Part shown: piece by piece, positions 24,713-32,937 of the stretch
How positions within the stretch are numbered: position 1 is the first letter of the stretch
Layout: the number at the start of each line of letters is the position of its first letter
Assembly: GCA_019117495.1 (NCBI GenBank)
Contig: DWZP01000029.1
Coordinates: 1-64,000 of the forward strand
Reading direction: 5' to 3'
DNA: 64,000 bases
Origin: Fusicatenibacter_A intestinipullorum
GTDB taxonomy: Bacteria; Bacillota; Negativicutes; Acidaminococcales; Acidaminococcaceae
The notes under the pieces: generated by a model
What the model was told of the DNA's origin: nothing
Seen by the model: only the letters and a program-made list of their open reading frames with translations
The model's database searches: none
Position numbers and translations under genes: made by a program

Positions 24713-25465
24713 TCATACAATATCATTTTCTACTAGGGCACCATTTTGTCTCGCCTTCGTGCGTCTTTTCTTTGATGGAGCAATAGGCTTAATTTTAATA
24801 AAAAAACAATGAATTAAATGTTTATCATACCTAATATCAAAAATAGCATCACCCTTTTCTTTAATAATAGCATTATCACGTTGCGTGTTATCGAAAATCA
24901 CATAATATCCAGTGTTATAACCTTGAGAATCGAGATACGCGGACAATTCTACAATCCCGTCGTTGTATCTCTCTATATCATGCCAAATCTTTGTTTCAAC
25001 TATTGTTTTCTCGGAAGGATATATTAGATCTGAATTCCCGCCCGACATTTGAGCTTCTCGATAACCCCGTGGACGTAAATACGCCTGTAAAAGTGTGCGG
25101 CCTGTTTCCTCCTGCGGATTATTGGTTACTTGAAAAGCTGGATATAAATTGCCCTCCACATAATTCTTAAAATTCTTTACTGCTGTATAAAATTCTTGTT
25201 TTGGCGGTATGTAATCACTGTTTGCACAAATCTCCTGCACGATTTCAATCGCAAATTGCTCCGGGGATAAATTATTCCCTTTAATAAATGATTGGTATTT
25301 TTTCAAAGCTAATATTACTGAATCCACTGACAGCAAATTGTTATTGATCTGATTTGCGCACACGCTACCAAAGGTAAGTGCAAACCTTTCACTTTCGAAA
25401 GTTAAACCTCGCTTATTGCAGTAATCTTGTATAACTCCAATGATAAATTTGTTCAGATCTCTCAT
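24713..25465 (-). CDS. Predicted PD-(D/E)XK nuclease, last gene of winged-helix operon
   Basis: 250 residues. The restriction-like nuclease core is readable: helix with Glu119/Glu120 (EETGRTLLQAYL), then GGNSDLIYPS with Asp146, VETKIW with Glu157 and Lys159, a helix GIVELSAYLD, and strand GYYVIFDN. The N-terminal 115 residues are helical and unrecognised; the tail is basic (PSKKRRTKARQNG). Start overlaps the previous gene as ATGA. Its place after four small DNA-binding-like proteins suggests a guided or regulated effector, possibly anti-phage (inference). AT-rich codons unlike nifJ. Confidence 0.72.
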   Translation of the reverse strand: MRDLNKFIIGVIQDYCNKRGLTFESERFALTFGSVCANQINNNLLSVDSVILALKKYQSFIKGNNLSPEQFAIEIVQEICANSDYIPPKQEFYTAVKNFKNYVEGNLYPAFQVTNNPQEETGRTLLQAYLRPRGYREAQMSGGNSDLIYPSEKTIVETKIWHDIERYNDGIVELSAYLDSQGYNTGYYVIFDNTQRDNAIIKEKGDAIFDIRYDKHLIHCFFIKIKPIAPSKKRRTKARQNGALVENDIV

Positions 25466-25833
25466 TTGGTTGTTTCCTTAATAAGATTTCTCGAAATCTT
25501 AAAGATGCTTTCCATCTTTGTATACTGATATATCCTTCCTTCTTTTGTGACTTGTAATAATTCAATTAGGTCCAAATCAACCAAAGTTTTTATTCTATTA
25601 GTAATTACAGCGGGGCTATAACCAGTATCTTCGCTAATTGCCTTCTGCGTCTTATACCCATCCACAGAGAGATATACTTTTGCTAATATAGGATCCGCAG
25701 CAAATTGCTCCATATAATCGGCAATCATTGCTTTGCCATTTACTCTTAAAAGCCTTTCAAGAGTTCTATCCATAGAATCAACTTTATACTTGATGTGGCC
25801 TATTGCGGCATTTAGTTCATCTGATTCAGGCAT
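25462..25833 (-). CDS. Winged-helix protein D of nuclease operon
   Basis: 123 residues. A heptad-like N-terminus (AAIGHIKYKVDSMDRTLERL) precedes a winged helix: AKVYLSVDGYKTQKAISEDT, SPAVITNRIKTLVDLDLIEL, then the wing VTKEGRIYQYTKM. The [IV]Y..xDG..[ST] motif is shared with the three preceding proteins. GGAGG site 7 bases before ATG; stop overlaps the nuclease start. A MarR/TrmB-like DNA contact is plausible; specific function unknown. Confidence 0.7.
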   Translation of the reverse strand: MPESDELNAAIGHIKYKVDSMDRTLERLLRVNGKAMIADYMEQFAADPILAKVYLSVDGYKTQKAISEDTGYSPAVITNRIKTLVDLDLIELLQVTKEGRIYQYTKMESIFKISRNLIKETTK

Positions 25834-25848
25834 AACATATCCTCCAAA

Positions 25849-26157
25849 TTAAAATACCCTTTTGGGGTTTTTAGTTTTACCTACCGGCACAAGCTCTACA
25901 AGACCTGCTTGCTCCAACTGAACAGCAAATTTTCGGACACCCTCTGATGAAATGTTTACTGCATCTGCAATTGTCTTATAAGAATTTTCTCCGTCGAATA
26001 GTTCATACATTTGACGACGCTGTTCAGTAGTTAAAAATCTTTTGTTAATGCTGTCATTGAAACTTTCGAGCTTGTCCTGTGATAATATTGTAAGCATTTT
26101 GCGGATTTGAATAAGTTCATTGAGGATTTGCTGCTCCATATAATCATTCATTTGCAT
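25849..26157 (-). CDS. Winged-helix protein C of nuclease operon
   Basis: 102 residues. N-terminal helix (MEQQILNELIQIRKMLTIL) and then the shared block QRRQMYELFDGENSYKTIAD, ISSEGVRKFAVQLEQAGLVEL and a short wing. It starts one base inside the end of gene B (TAATG) with AAGGAG before it. No enzyme motif. Closely resembles protein A, so the set probably arose by duplication. Confidence 0.7.
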   Translation of the reverse strand: MQMNDYMEQQILNELIQIRKMLTILSQDKLESFNDSINKRFLTTEQRRQMYELFDGENSYKTIADAVNISSEGVRKFAVQLEQAGLVELVPVGKTKNPKRVF

Positions 26158-26498
26158 TACAGTTCATCTCCTTGATCGATTTCTTCTAAAACAGACAACC
26201 CATATTCTTTTAGGTCAAACGCTGCCTTATATCTGCCTTTCCTTTCAGCGGGAATCACAATACCGACTAATGACCACTGTTTCCAGTACGCGGTAATCGT
26301 TGGTGGACTAACTCCAACAATCTTTTGAATATCCCGTGTTGACCTATTCCCGTCAGAAAGCTCATAAATTTTTTTCTTATTATTTGAATTATCATCAAGC
26401 TCATTGTTAAGTGCTTCTACAATTTTTGAATGGTTTACAAATTTATAAATCCTTAAAAACTCCGCAAACATTTCTTCAAAAGTATTTTCATTGTTCAT
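26157..26498 (-). CDS. Winged-helix protein B of nuclease operon
   Basis: 113 residues. Acidic N-terminal helical part, then KKKIYELSDGNRSTRDIQKI, a recognition-helix stretch VSPPTITAYWKQWSLVGIVI, and wing AERKGRYKAAFDL. It shares the YE.sDG.rS block with A, C and D. Its ribosome site GGAGGAGGG is inside the final Gly-rich codons of gene A, so translation is coupled. Confidence 0.7.
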   Translation of the reverse strand: MNNENTFEEMFAEFLRIYKFVNHSKIVEALNNELDDNSNNKKKIYELSDGNRSTRDIQKIVGVSPPTITAYWKQWSLVGIVIPAERKGRYKAAFDLKEYGLSVLEEIDQGDEL

Positions 26499-26860
26499 TC
26501 AAGTTGCCCTCCTCCATTAAGAATATCCCGCTGTGCATAATATGTTGCAATTTTAGAGATAGCTTTATGGGGAATAATAGAACGTCCACGCTTTTGAACA
26601 TTTATGAGGTCTTTTTCCGTCAGATCTTTTATAAGTAACTGCACAGCTCGTAAAGAAGCTCCGGTCGCGTCAGCGATTGCTTGGGAGTCCTTTTCTCCAT
26701 CAATTTCTGAATAAATTTTTCTCTGCAAATCTGTTATAAGAAATTCATTCTGAAACCGCACCAAAGCGGATGCTTTTATAGACGAGGTCAATAGTTCAAG
26801 TTCAGAAAGTATACTGCGTGAAATTGAAATAAGAACAGATATATCGTTGTTTGATTCCAT
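26495..26860 (-). CDS. Winged-helix protein A, first gene of nuclease operon
   Basis: 121 residues. N-terminal helix (SVLISISRSILSELELL) followed by LQRKIYSEIDGEKDSQAIAD, ATGASLRAVQLLIKDLTEKD and a wing QKRGRSIIPHK. AAAGGTGGGC precedes the ATG. First gene under the promoter at 26891-26919. Fold is clear, function is not; a self-regulator of the operon or a subunit of a multi-protein DNA-binding complex are the main options. Confidence 0.7.
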   Translation of the reverse strand: MESNNDISVLISISRSILSELELLTSSIKASALVRFQNEFLITDLQRKIYSEIDGEKDSQAIADATGASLRAVQLLIKDLTEKDLINVQKRGRSIIPHKAISKIATYYAQRDILNGGGQLE

Positions 26861-26890
26861 GATTTTAGCCCACCTTTATACATTTTCTAC

Positions 26891-26919
26891 ATTGTACTGC
26901 ATGAAGCCGTATTTGTCAA
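26891..26919 (-). promoter_or_regulatory. Consensus promoter of winged-helix/nuclease operon
   Basis: Minus-strand TTGACA (26914-26919), 17 bases, TACAAT (26891-26896), giving a leader of about 24 nt. The -35 overlaps the small palindrome CAATTG. Confidence 0.75.
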
Positions 26920-27522
26920 TTGAGTTGGTTTTTTAAGTTGTTTTATCTTTTCGTTTTAATAATATTGACACAATATATAGTATTTAATTTTGTTTATTAA
27001 GCGCAAAATACAGGATAAGACGAAGAAGAATATCTATATAACAAATTTTGAATTAACAAAACAACAAAACAAAACAAAAATGTGCTTATTTTCGGACTTT
27101 TGTTAAGTTGTACAATCGAAACATTTGTTGTAAATAAAAAAATCTCGCTGCTATTCATTGCTTTTTAAATATTAAAATCAATATGTCTACTTTTTGGATT
27201 ATTAACAAGTTGGATTCTACATAAAATCTATCAGAAAAGCACTCACAGAAAAAGTACTGTTTAATTACCTACATAATAGCAACTTAATTCTGAGTACACA
27301 AAATCATGTAAAAGACCTCTAAATCTCATCGCCTTTTAAGGAATAAAAAGATTAGGAAATTAAGTATATTTTATTATGACATAAAAAAGCGGGCAAGAAG
27401 TCTATGGCTTCTTGCCCGCTTTCTGTTGCAATCCGTATGGCAGCTACCCTTATTTCATTGGTTAATACTGTTTTATGAGTAGCTACTATACGCATGGCGT
27501 TTTTGTTTTGCGCGTTTTGGTT
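26920..27522. other. AT-rich gene-free stretch at right side of island
   Basis: About 600 bases, very AT-rich, with CAAAACAAAA runs (27057-27078) and a strong hairpin at 27383-27423. No supported reading frame. It probably contains the right end of the island. Confidence 0.6.
27383..27423. terminator. Strong hairpin, right member of flanking pair
   Basis: A perfect 14-base stem aagcgggcaagaag/cttcttgcccgctt with a 7-base loop between A and T runs. The stem and the following ttgcaa..tggcagc sequence resemble 24525-24600. Confidence 0.8.
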
Positions 27523-27771
27523 TTAGTTTTGGCTTTTAAGCGCTTGCTCCAGTGCAAGGGCAAGCTGGTCGGGGCAGCTGGTTGGCTTATTGCCGCACTT
27601 AATGCCCTTTAAGCGGCGGATAACTTCTTCTGCCGGCATACCGGCCACAAGCTGCGAAATGCCTGCGGTATTGCCGGGGCAGCCGTTAATAAACTGCGCA
27701 TGTTTTACAATGCCGTTTTCTACCTCCACATCAATGGCTATGGAGCAGGTTCCGCGGGTTTTATATAACAA
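27523..27771 (-). CDS. TSCPD-domain protein (TIGR03905-like)
   Basis: 82 residues. GTCSIAIDVEVENGIVKHAQF, NGCPGNTAGISQLVAGM and GNKPTSCPDQLALAL are the hallmarks of the small TSCPD family, related to the C-terminal domain of vitamin B12-dependent ribonucleotide reductase. I place the start at a TTG ending at 27771, since AAAGGAGG lies at right spacing; the frame extends further but without a start signal. Conserved cysteines suggest metal or redox binding. Function unknown. Confidence 0.8.
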   Translation of the reverse strand: MLYKTRGTCSIAIDVEVENGIVKHAQFINGCPGNTAGISQLVAGMPAEEVIRRLKGIKCGNKPTSCPDQLALALEQALKSQN

Positions 27772-27957
27772 AATAAAGCCTCCTTTAAAATTACTGCAAC
27801 ACAATTATACAGCAATTTTGGCTGCCTGCAAAGAAACTGCACCGGCGTTTTTGCATAAAGTTCACTTTTGCGGGCAGGATTTTACAGGTAAAAATGGAAA
27901 TAAGCATAATATGGATTAGTTTACGCTAAATGATGTGTTGAGTTAAAAGGAGTTTAT

Positions 27958-28329
27958 ATGATTATTGGTATCGGCTGCGATTTGGCAGAGGTAAGCCGCA
28001 TTAAAAGAGCGCTTGGCATGAAGGGCTTTGCCGCGCGTGTGTTTACCCGGCGTGAGCAGGATTACTGCATGGCGCGCGGGGCGCAGGCATACGCCAGCTT
28101 TGCAGCACGTTTTGCCGCCAAGGAGGCTTTTGTAAAAGCTGTTGGCACGGGGTTGCGCGGCGGGCGGCTGACCGAAATAGAGGTTATAAACGACGCGCTT
28201 GGCAGGCCGCAGCTTGTTTTATACGGTTATTTTAAAGATTACGCCAAAGGGCTTGGCACAGAAAAAATACATTTAACATTAAGCCATACCAAAGAGCTGG
28301 CAATGGCGCAGGTAATTCTGGAGGGATAA
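27958..28329 (+). CDS. acpS: Holo-[acyl-carrier-protein] synthase
   Basis: Transfers 4'-phosphopantetheine from CoA to apo-ACP. 123 residues with IGCDLAEVSRI (Mg-binding Asp8) and AARFAAKEAFVKAVGTG (catalytic Glu). AAAGGAG precedes ATG. Only 3 bases separate it from the nnr gene, a frequent pair in Firmicutes. Confidence 0.95.
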   Translation: MIIGIGCDLAEVSRIKRALGMKGFAARVFTRREQDYCMARGAQAYASFAARFAAKEAFVKAVGTGLRGGRLTEIEVINDALGRPQLVLYGYFKDYAKGLGTEKIHLTLSHTKELAMAQVILEG

Positions 28330-28332
28330 TAA

Positions 28333-29889
28333 ATGAAACTTGTATATGCGCATGAAATGGGCGCGCTTGATAAAAAAGCGGCGGAGGAGTTTTATCTGCC
28401 AACGGCTGTTTTAATGGAAAACGCCGGGCGTGCGGTGGCAGAAACCGCGGCGGAACTTTTGGGCGGCGACGTATACGCCAAAAGCGTGGTTGTGTTTGCC
28501 GGTAAGGGCAACAACGGCGGCGACGGGCTGGTGGCGGCACGCTGGCTCAGTGCCGGGGGTGCGCGCGTAAAAATTTTTCTGGCTTCGCCCGTGGCTGAGT
28601 TTACCGGCGCGGCAGGCGTGCAGCTGAAAATTTGCGCCAAAAGCGGCCTTGCCGTTACGGAGCTGAAAGAAGAATGTGACTGGAACGTGGCGGAAATTGC
28701 CGCCGCTCATGCGGATTTAATGATAGACGCGCTGCTTGGCACCGGCTTTAAGGGTGAGCTTGGCGGCAATTACAAGCGTGCCTGCCTTTTGATGAACGGC
28801 GCGCGTGCGGATGTGCTGGCGGTGGATGTTCCGAGCGGCGCGCAGGCAGATACCGGGGAAGCGGATGAAAACGCTGTGCAGGCAGCGGCAACCGTAACCA
28901 TGCAGCTGCCTAAGCCCGGGCTTTATTTATACCCGGCGGCGGAGCTTGCTGGCAAAGTTATTGTTGCGCCGATTGGCATGCCGGAGGCTTTAACGGAGCA
29001 GGCGGAAGGGCATAAATACCTTTTGGATTCGGAAATTGTGCGCGATTTTCTGCCCATCCGCAGCGGTAACTGCCATAAGGGCGAAGCGGGGCGCGTAACG
29101 GTGGCGGCAGGTTCGCCGGGCTACACGGGCGCGGCGTCGCTGTGTGCGCAGGCTGCCGTTAAGGCAGGCGCGGGGCTGGTAAGCCTTTACACGCCGCTGT
29201 GTTCGCGCGAGGTACTGGCGGTTAAGCTTACGGAAGTAATGGTAAAAGGCCTTATCGAGCGTATGCCGGGCGTGCTGGGCGGCGGCGCCGCTGCCGAAGT
29301 GCTGGACGCTGCGGCAAAATCGGACGTTTTGGCAATCGGCCCGGGGCTTGGCACCAGTGAAGCAACCGGCGAGGTAATTTTAAACATTCTGGAAAATTAC
29401 GAAGGCACGGCGGTTATCGACGCCGACGCGCTGACAGCGTTAAGCCGCAAAGCCGAAATTCTGCCGCAGCTTAAATGCACAAAAATACTTACGCCGCACC
29501 CGGGCGAAATGGCGCGTTTGTGCGGTTTAAGCGCCGCCGAAGTGGATGTGCGCCGCATTGAACTTGCGGAAAAATACGCCGCAGAATGGAACTGCGTGCT
29601 GGTGCTGAAGGGCGCACCGACTGTTATCGGCTGCCCGAACGGTACGGTGTATGTTAATACCACCGGTACGCCTGCCATGGCAACCGGCGGCTGCGGCGAT
29701 GTGCTTACGGGCATTATTGCCGGGCTTTGCGCGCAGGGCATTGAAGCGGAAGCTGCCGCTGCGTGCGGTGTGTACCTGCACGGGCTGGCTGGCGAGCTTG
29801 CCGCAGACGGCTGCATAGGCCTTGCTGCCGGTGAACTGGCGGCCTTTGTGCCGGAAGCACGCCGTATGGCGGAAAACGGCGAAATTTAA
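28333..29889 (+). CDS. nnr: Bifunctional NAD(P)HX epimerase/dehydratase
   Basis: Repairs hydrated NAD(P)H. 518 residues: N-terminal YjeF epimerase domain with GKGNNGGDGLVAARWL near 57-72, and C-terminal ADP-dependent dehydratase with AAGSPGYTGAASL, AIGPGLGTSEATGE and the ATP-loop TGGCGDVLTGIIAGL. Both domains look intact. Operon with acpS; no clear terminator follows before the amidase gene 96 bases away. Confidence 0.95.
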   Translation: MKLVYAHEMGALDKKAAEEFYLPTAVLMENAGRAVAETAAELLGGDVYAKSVVVFAGKGNNGGDGLVAARWLSAGGARVKIFLASPVAEFTGAAGVQLKICAKSGLAVTELKEECDWNVAEIAAAHADLMIDALLGTGFKGELGGNYKRACLLMNGARADVLAVDVPSGAQADTGEADENAVQAAATVTMQLPKPGLYLYPAAELAGKVIVAPIGMPEALTEQAEGHKYLLDSEIVRDFLPIRSGNCHKGEAGRVTVAAGSPGYTGAASLCAQAAVKAGAGLVSLYTPLCSREVLAVKLTEVMVKGLIERMPGVLGGGAAAEVLDAAAKSDVLAIGPGLGTSEATGEVILNILENYEGTAVIDADALTALSRKAEILPQLKCTKILTPHPGEMARLCGLSAAEVDVRRIELAEKYAAEWNCVLVLKGAPTVIGCPNGTVYVNTTGTPAMATGGCGDVLTGIIAGLCAQGIEAEAAAACGVYLHGLAGELAADGCIGLAAGELAAFVPEARRMAENGEI

Positions 29890-29985
29890 GTGAAATTTGC
29901 CTTGGCAAACTGCGCTTTTGTTTACAGAACTTTATAAAAATGATAAAATTATTTAGTTAAACTTTGCAAAAAGGAGTGACGGGGC

Positions 29986-31170
29986 TTGCATAAAAAAATC
30001 ATCTGCTACCTTTTGTTTATAATAAGTATTTTTGCCTGTGTCTCCGCCTACGCGGCCGAGGTAACGGATGTGCGCTGGGGGCTGGACAGGTTCAATGTGC
30101 TTCGCCTCGTTGTGGATTTGGATTCGCCGCCCGGCTACAATATCAGCTTTCAGGGGCAGACCATGCTGGTAACGGTTAACGCCAAGCTTGATGAAAAAGT
30201 AACACGCAGCTTTAAAATGCGCAGCACGCTTGCGCCAAGCATGACCGTTGAAGAAAGCGGCGGCAATACGGTGCTGAAGCTGCCTCTTGCGCGCACTATC
30301 GGCACGCAGGATTACAACGCGTTTACCTTAAAGAATGACCCTGTAACAAAACGCCCCAACCGCCTGGTTGTGGATATTACCGCCGATAAAACGGCGACGC
30401 CGAGCGTGGTTATACCCAAGGCAGACAATTCTGCCGAAAAGGCCAAAGCGCCCGTAACCGTGCCCAAAACCAGCACGGCCAAGACTACGGTGCCTAAAAC
30501 AACAACTCCCAAAACTACGGCCAAAGTAACAGTGCCTAAAAAAACGGCGGTTAAAACCGAAGAAAAGAAAACTGCCAAAAGCAGTTTTAAAACTGACGGC
30601 GGCCTGAAAGGCAAAAAGATTACGCTTGATGCCGGGCACGGCGGCAGCGACCCGGGGGCAATCGGCTCTAACGGCACGCGCGAAAAAGACGTAACGCTTA
30701 AAATTACCAAAAAAGTGCAGGAGCTGCTGAAGAAAAAAGGCGCCAAAGTCAGCATGACGCGTACCGGCGATACCGACGTTTACGGCCCTAACGCCAGCGA
30801 TTCGCAGGAGCTGCAGGCCCGCGTTGATGTGGCGGAAGACAACGACGCCGATGCTTTCATAAGCATTCATATCAATTCTTCCACCAATAAAAGCGTAGGC
30901 GGTTTCTCGTCCTACTATTATCCCAAAACAAATAACGACGCCCGTCTGGCACAGGCCGTGCAGGACAGGCTTGTTAAAAACTTCGGGCTGGATGACCTTG
31001 GCATACGCAAGGCAAACTTCTATGTAAACAAACGCTGCAGCATGCCGTCAACCCTTCTGGAACTGGCATTTATCTCCAACCCCAAAGAAGAAAAACTGAT
31101 GAACAGCAACTGGTATATCAACAAACTGGCAAAATCCATTGCCGATGGCATTGAAGATTATTTTAAATAA
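29986..31170 (+). CDS. AMIN-domain N-acetylmuramoyl-L-alanine amidase
   Basis: 394 residues, TTG start with AAAAGGAG upstream. Signal peptide (residues 1-24, ending SAYAAE), AMIN domain (about 25-125) for envelope targeting, a Lys/Thr/Pro linker with repeated TVPKTTTPK-type units, and an Amidase_3 domain with ITLDAGHGGSDPGAIG, catalytic Glu region REKDVTLKI, ISIHINSS and LLELAFISNP. Zn-dependent amidase acting on peptidoglycan, AmiC-like. Followed by a GerMN lipoprotein gene after 15 bases. Confidence 0.93.
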   Translation: MHKKIICYLLFIISIFACVSAYAAEVTDVRWGLDRFNVLRLVVDLDSPPGYNISFQGQTMLVTVNAKLDEKVTRSFKMRSTLAPSMTVEESGGNTVLKLPLARTIGTQDYNAFTLKNDPVTKRPNRLVVDITADKTATPSVVIPKADNSAEKAKAPVTVPKTSTAKTTVPKTTTPKTTAKVTVPKKTAVKTEEKKTAKSSFKTDGGLKGKKITLDAGHGGSDPGAIGSNGTREKDVTLKITKKVQELLKKKGAKVSMTRTGDTDVYGPNASDSQELQARVDVAEDNDADAFISIHINSSTNKSVGGFSSYYYPKTNNDARLAQAVQDRLVKNFGLDDLGIRKANFYVNKRCSMPSTLLELAFISNPKEEKLMNSNWYINKLAKSIADGIEDYFK

Positions 31171-31185
31171 CGGAGGGTACTTAAA

Positions 31186-31719
31186 ATGATGAAAAAATTT
31201 TTAACAGTACTCTGCGTGGTACTGATGACTTTGTTTGCCGCGGCCTGCACGCAGGAAAACAACGCCGTGCTGCCGGACGCCAATGCTGTTGCAGACAGCC
31301 GTGAACATACGGTAACAATTTACCGCGTACCTGCTGACGGCACCGAAAAACTGTATGCCGAAAAAGTAAGCGTTAAAGGCGATAAGGAAGAGCTGCCTCT
31401 TTTGGCACTGGAAGCGCTGATAAACACCAAACCGCAGAGCGAAAAGCTTATTAACGCTTTTCCGAAAGGTTTAAAAATAATCAGCCTTACGGTTGACAAA
31501 GGCGTGGCCGTTGTAAATTTAAGCAGGGAAATTTACAATATTGAAGCCGGTTCTTATACCGAAATGATGCTGACCTCGGCCATAACCAATACGCTGACGG
31601 AGTTTCCGGAAATTAAAAAGGTAAACTTTTTAATAGAAGGCGAGAAAAAAGCCAGCATTAAAGGGCATATTGATTTGATGGACGCCTTTGAGCGCGATAC
31701 GGCTATTATAGCAAAATAA
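31186..31719 (+). CDS. GerMN-domain lipoprotein
   Basis: 177 residues with a lipoprotein signal (lipobox LFAAAC, Cys at about 21) and a single GerMN domain (VTIYRVPADGTEKLYAEK; LLALEALINTK; TVDKGVAVVNLSREI). GerMN proteins are often found beside amidases and are thought to bind peptidoglycan or help assembly. It forms a unit with the AMIN amidase and is followed by a terminator. Confidence 0.88.
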   Translation: MMKKFLTVLCVVLMTLFAAACTQENNAVLPDANAVADSREHTVTIYRVPADGTEKLYAEKVSVKGDKEELPLLALEALINTKPQSEKLINAFPKGLKIISLTVDKGVAVVNLSREIYNIEAGSYTEMMLTSAITNTLTEFPEIKKVNFLIEGEKKASIKGHIDLMDAFERDTAIIAK

Positions 31720-31720
31720 C

Positions 31721-31755
31721 AAAGGCAGTACCGGCAGGTTCCGGTACTGCTTTTT
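31721..31755 (+). terminator. Terminator after GerMN gene
   Basis: aaaggcagtaccgg/ccggtactgctttt stem with loop caggtt and a T5 run. Confidence 0.88.
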
Positions 31756-31790
31756 GGCATTACAACGAACTTAGCGAAAGGATTTGAAAC

Positions 31791-32261
31791 ATGGAAATTT
31801 ACTGCAAAGACAGTGCGGCAACGGAAGCGCTTGGCAGGCTGCTTGGCACACTGGCGCAGGACGGCGACGTATACTGCCTTACAGGCACGCTTGGCGCGGG
31901 CAAAACGCTGTTAAGCCGCGGCATGGCAGCCGGGCTTGGCGCCGATATAAACGAAGTGAACAGCCCTACCTTTGCCATAATGAATGTGTACGGCGGCAGG
32001 CTGGAAATGCGCCATTTTGATTTGTACCGCATAAAGGACAGCGATGAGCTTTATAACACCGGTTTTGGCGAATACTGCGGCGGCGACGGGCTGACGGTAA
32101 TAGAATGGGGCGAACTGTTTATTGACGAGCTGCCCGAAGAATATCTGCATATTAAGATAGAGCTGGAGGGCGCGGGGCGTAGGTTCGTTTTTGAACCGCA
32201 TGGAGCGCGCTACGAAAAACTTTGCGGGGAAGTGGAAAAAAATGCTGGTACTGTCAATTGA
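31791..32261 (+). CDS. tsaE: tRNA t6A-synthesis ATPase TsaE
   Basis: 156 residues with Walker A GTLGAGKTLLSRGMA (about 31-45), NSPTFAIMN and the DLYRIK and VIEWGE motifs. TsaE drives turnover of the TsaBD complex making threonylcarbamoyl-adenosine at tRNA position 37. First of tsaE-tsaB-rimI-tsaD, overlapping tsaB by 20 bases. Confidence 0.95.
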   Translation: MEIYCKDSAATEALGRLLGTLAQDGDVYCLTGTLGAGKTLLSRGMAAGLGADINEVNSPTFAIMNVYGGRLEMRHFDLYRIKDSDELYNTGFGEYCGGDGLTVIEWGELFIDELPEEYLHIKIELEGAGRRFVFEPHGARYEKLCGEVEKNAGTVN

Positions 32262-32937
32262 TACGGCAACCAAAGCCTGCTCCGTCGGCTTATGCCGTGA
32301 CGGTAAGATTTTGGCCGAATATAAAATAAATATGGGCATGACCCACTCCGAAGGGCTGATGCCTCAGCTGGAACAGCTTTTGGAGCGCACCGGCGTGCAG
32401 AAGGCAGATATTGATTTAATTGCCGTAAGCATGGGGCCGGGTTCTTTTACAGGGCTGCGCATTGGCCTTGCAACAGCCGAAGCACTGGCCTACGCCTGGA
32501 AAAAGCCTTTGCAGGGAGTGGCAACGCCGCTGGCACTGGCCTATAACCTGCCGGTAAGCGGCATAGTGCTTTCGCCCGTTCTGGACGCGCAAAAGGGCAA
32601 CTATTACCAGGCGCTGTACGAATGGCAGGACGGCGAAGTTGCTGAACTGCAAAGCGTGCAGGTAGTAAATAAACAGCAGCTTTTGGAAAACCTTGCCTTG
32701 CAGGGTAAACCTGCCGTTATTTTGGGCGAATGTGCAAAGCTTGAAAACATGGAGCTGCCCGGGTGGTGCAGCCTTGCGCCCGAATACCTGCGCCTGCCGC
32801 AGGCAGCGGGTACGGCACTGGCCGCGCTTAAAGCCTATAACCCCGAAGTGCAGAGCGGCATCTTCGGGCTGGAGCCTTACTATATCAGAAAATCGGAGGC
32901 AGAAGAACTATGGGAACAGAAGCACGGGAAACAGTAA
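32242..32937 (+). CDS. tsaB: t6A-synthesis protein TsaB
   Basis: 231 residues from the ATG at 32242, where MLVLSIDTATKACSVGL matches family N-termini; a longer frame extends back into tsaE. VSMGPGSFTGLRIGLATA is the signature. TsaB pairs with TsaD as a non-catalytic partner. Overlaps rimI by 28 bases. Confidence 0.93.
   Translation: MLVLSIDTATKACSVGLCRDGKILAEYKINMGMTHSEGLMPQLEQLLERTGVQKADIDLIAVSMGPGSFTGLRIGLATAEALAYAWKKPLQGVATPLALAYNLPVSGIVLSPVLDAQKGNYYQALYEWQDGEVAELQSVQVVNKQQLLENLALQGKPAVILGECAKLENMELPGWCSLAPEYLRLPQAAGTALAALKAYNPEVQSGIFGLEPYYIRKSEAEELWEQKHGKQ

Larger units (their letters stand above)
18746..27505. mobile_element. Decayed conjugative-transposon-derived island
   Basis: Between nifJ and the TSCPD gene lies DNA of lower GC with a broken large serine recombinase, a TnpW-like protein, an AraC/C45 cargo pair, and a Tn916-like KTR, sigma-like and HTH gene series, then the winged-helix/nuclease operon. 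No relaxase, coupling protein, excisionase or T4SS gene is present, so it cannot transfer by itself. Ends are uncertain; I used candidate halves of a split nifJ terminator (18746-18759 and 27491-27505). Confidence 0.6.

Noticed and set aside
30424..30600. Repeated TVPKTT-coding units in the amidase as a DNA repeat array
   Set aside because: They encode the flexible Lys/Thr/Pro linker between AMIN and amidase domains, a normal protein feature.
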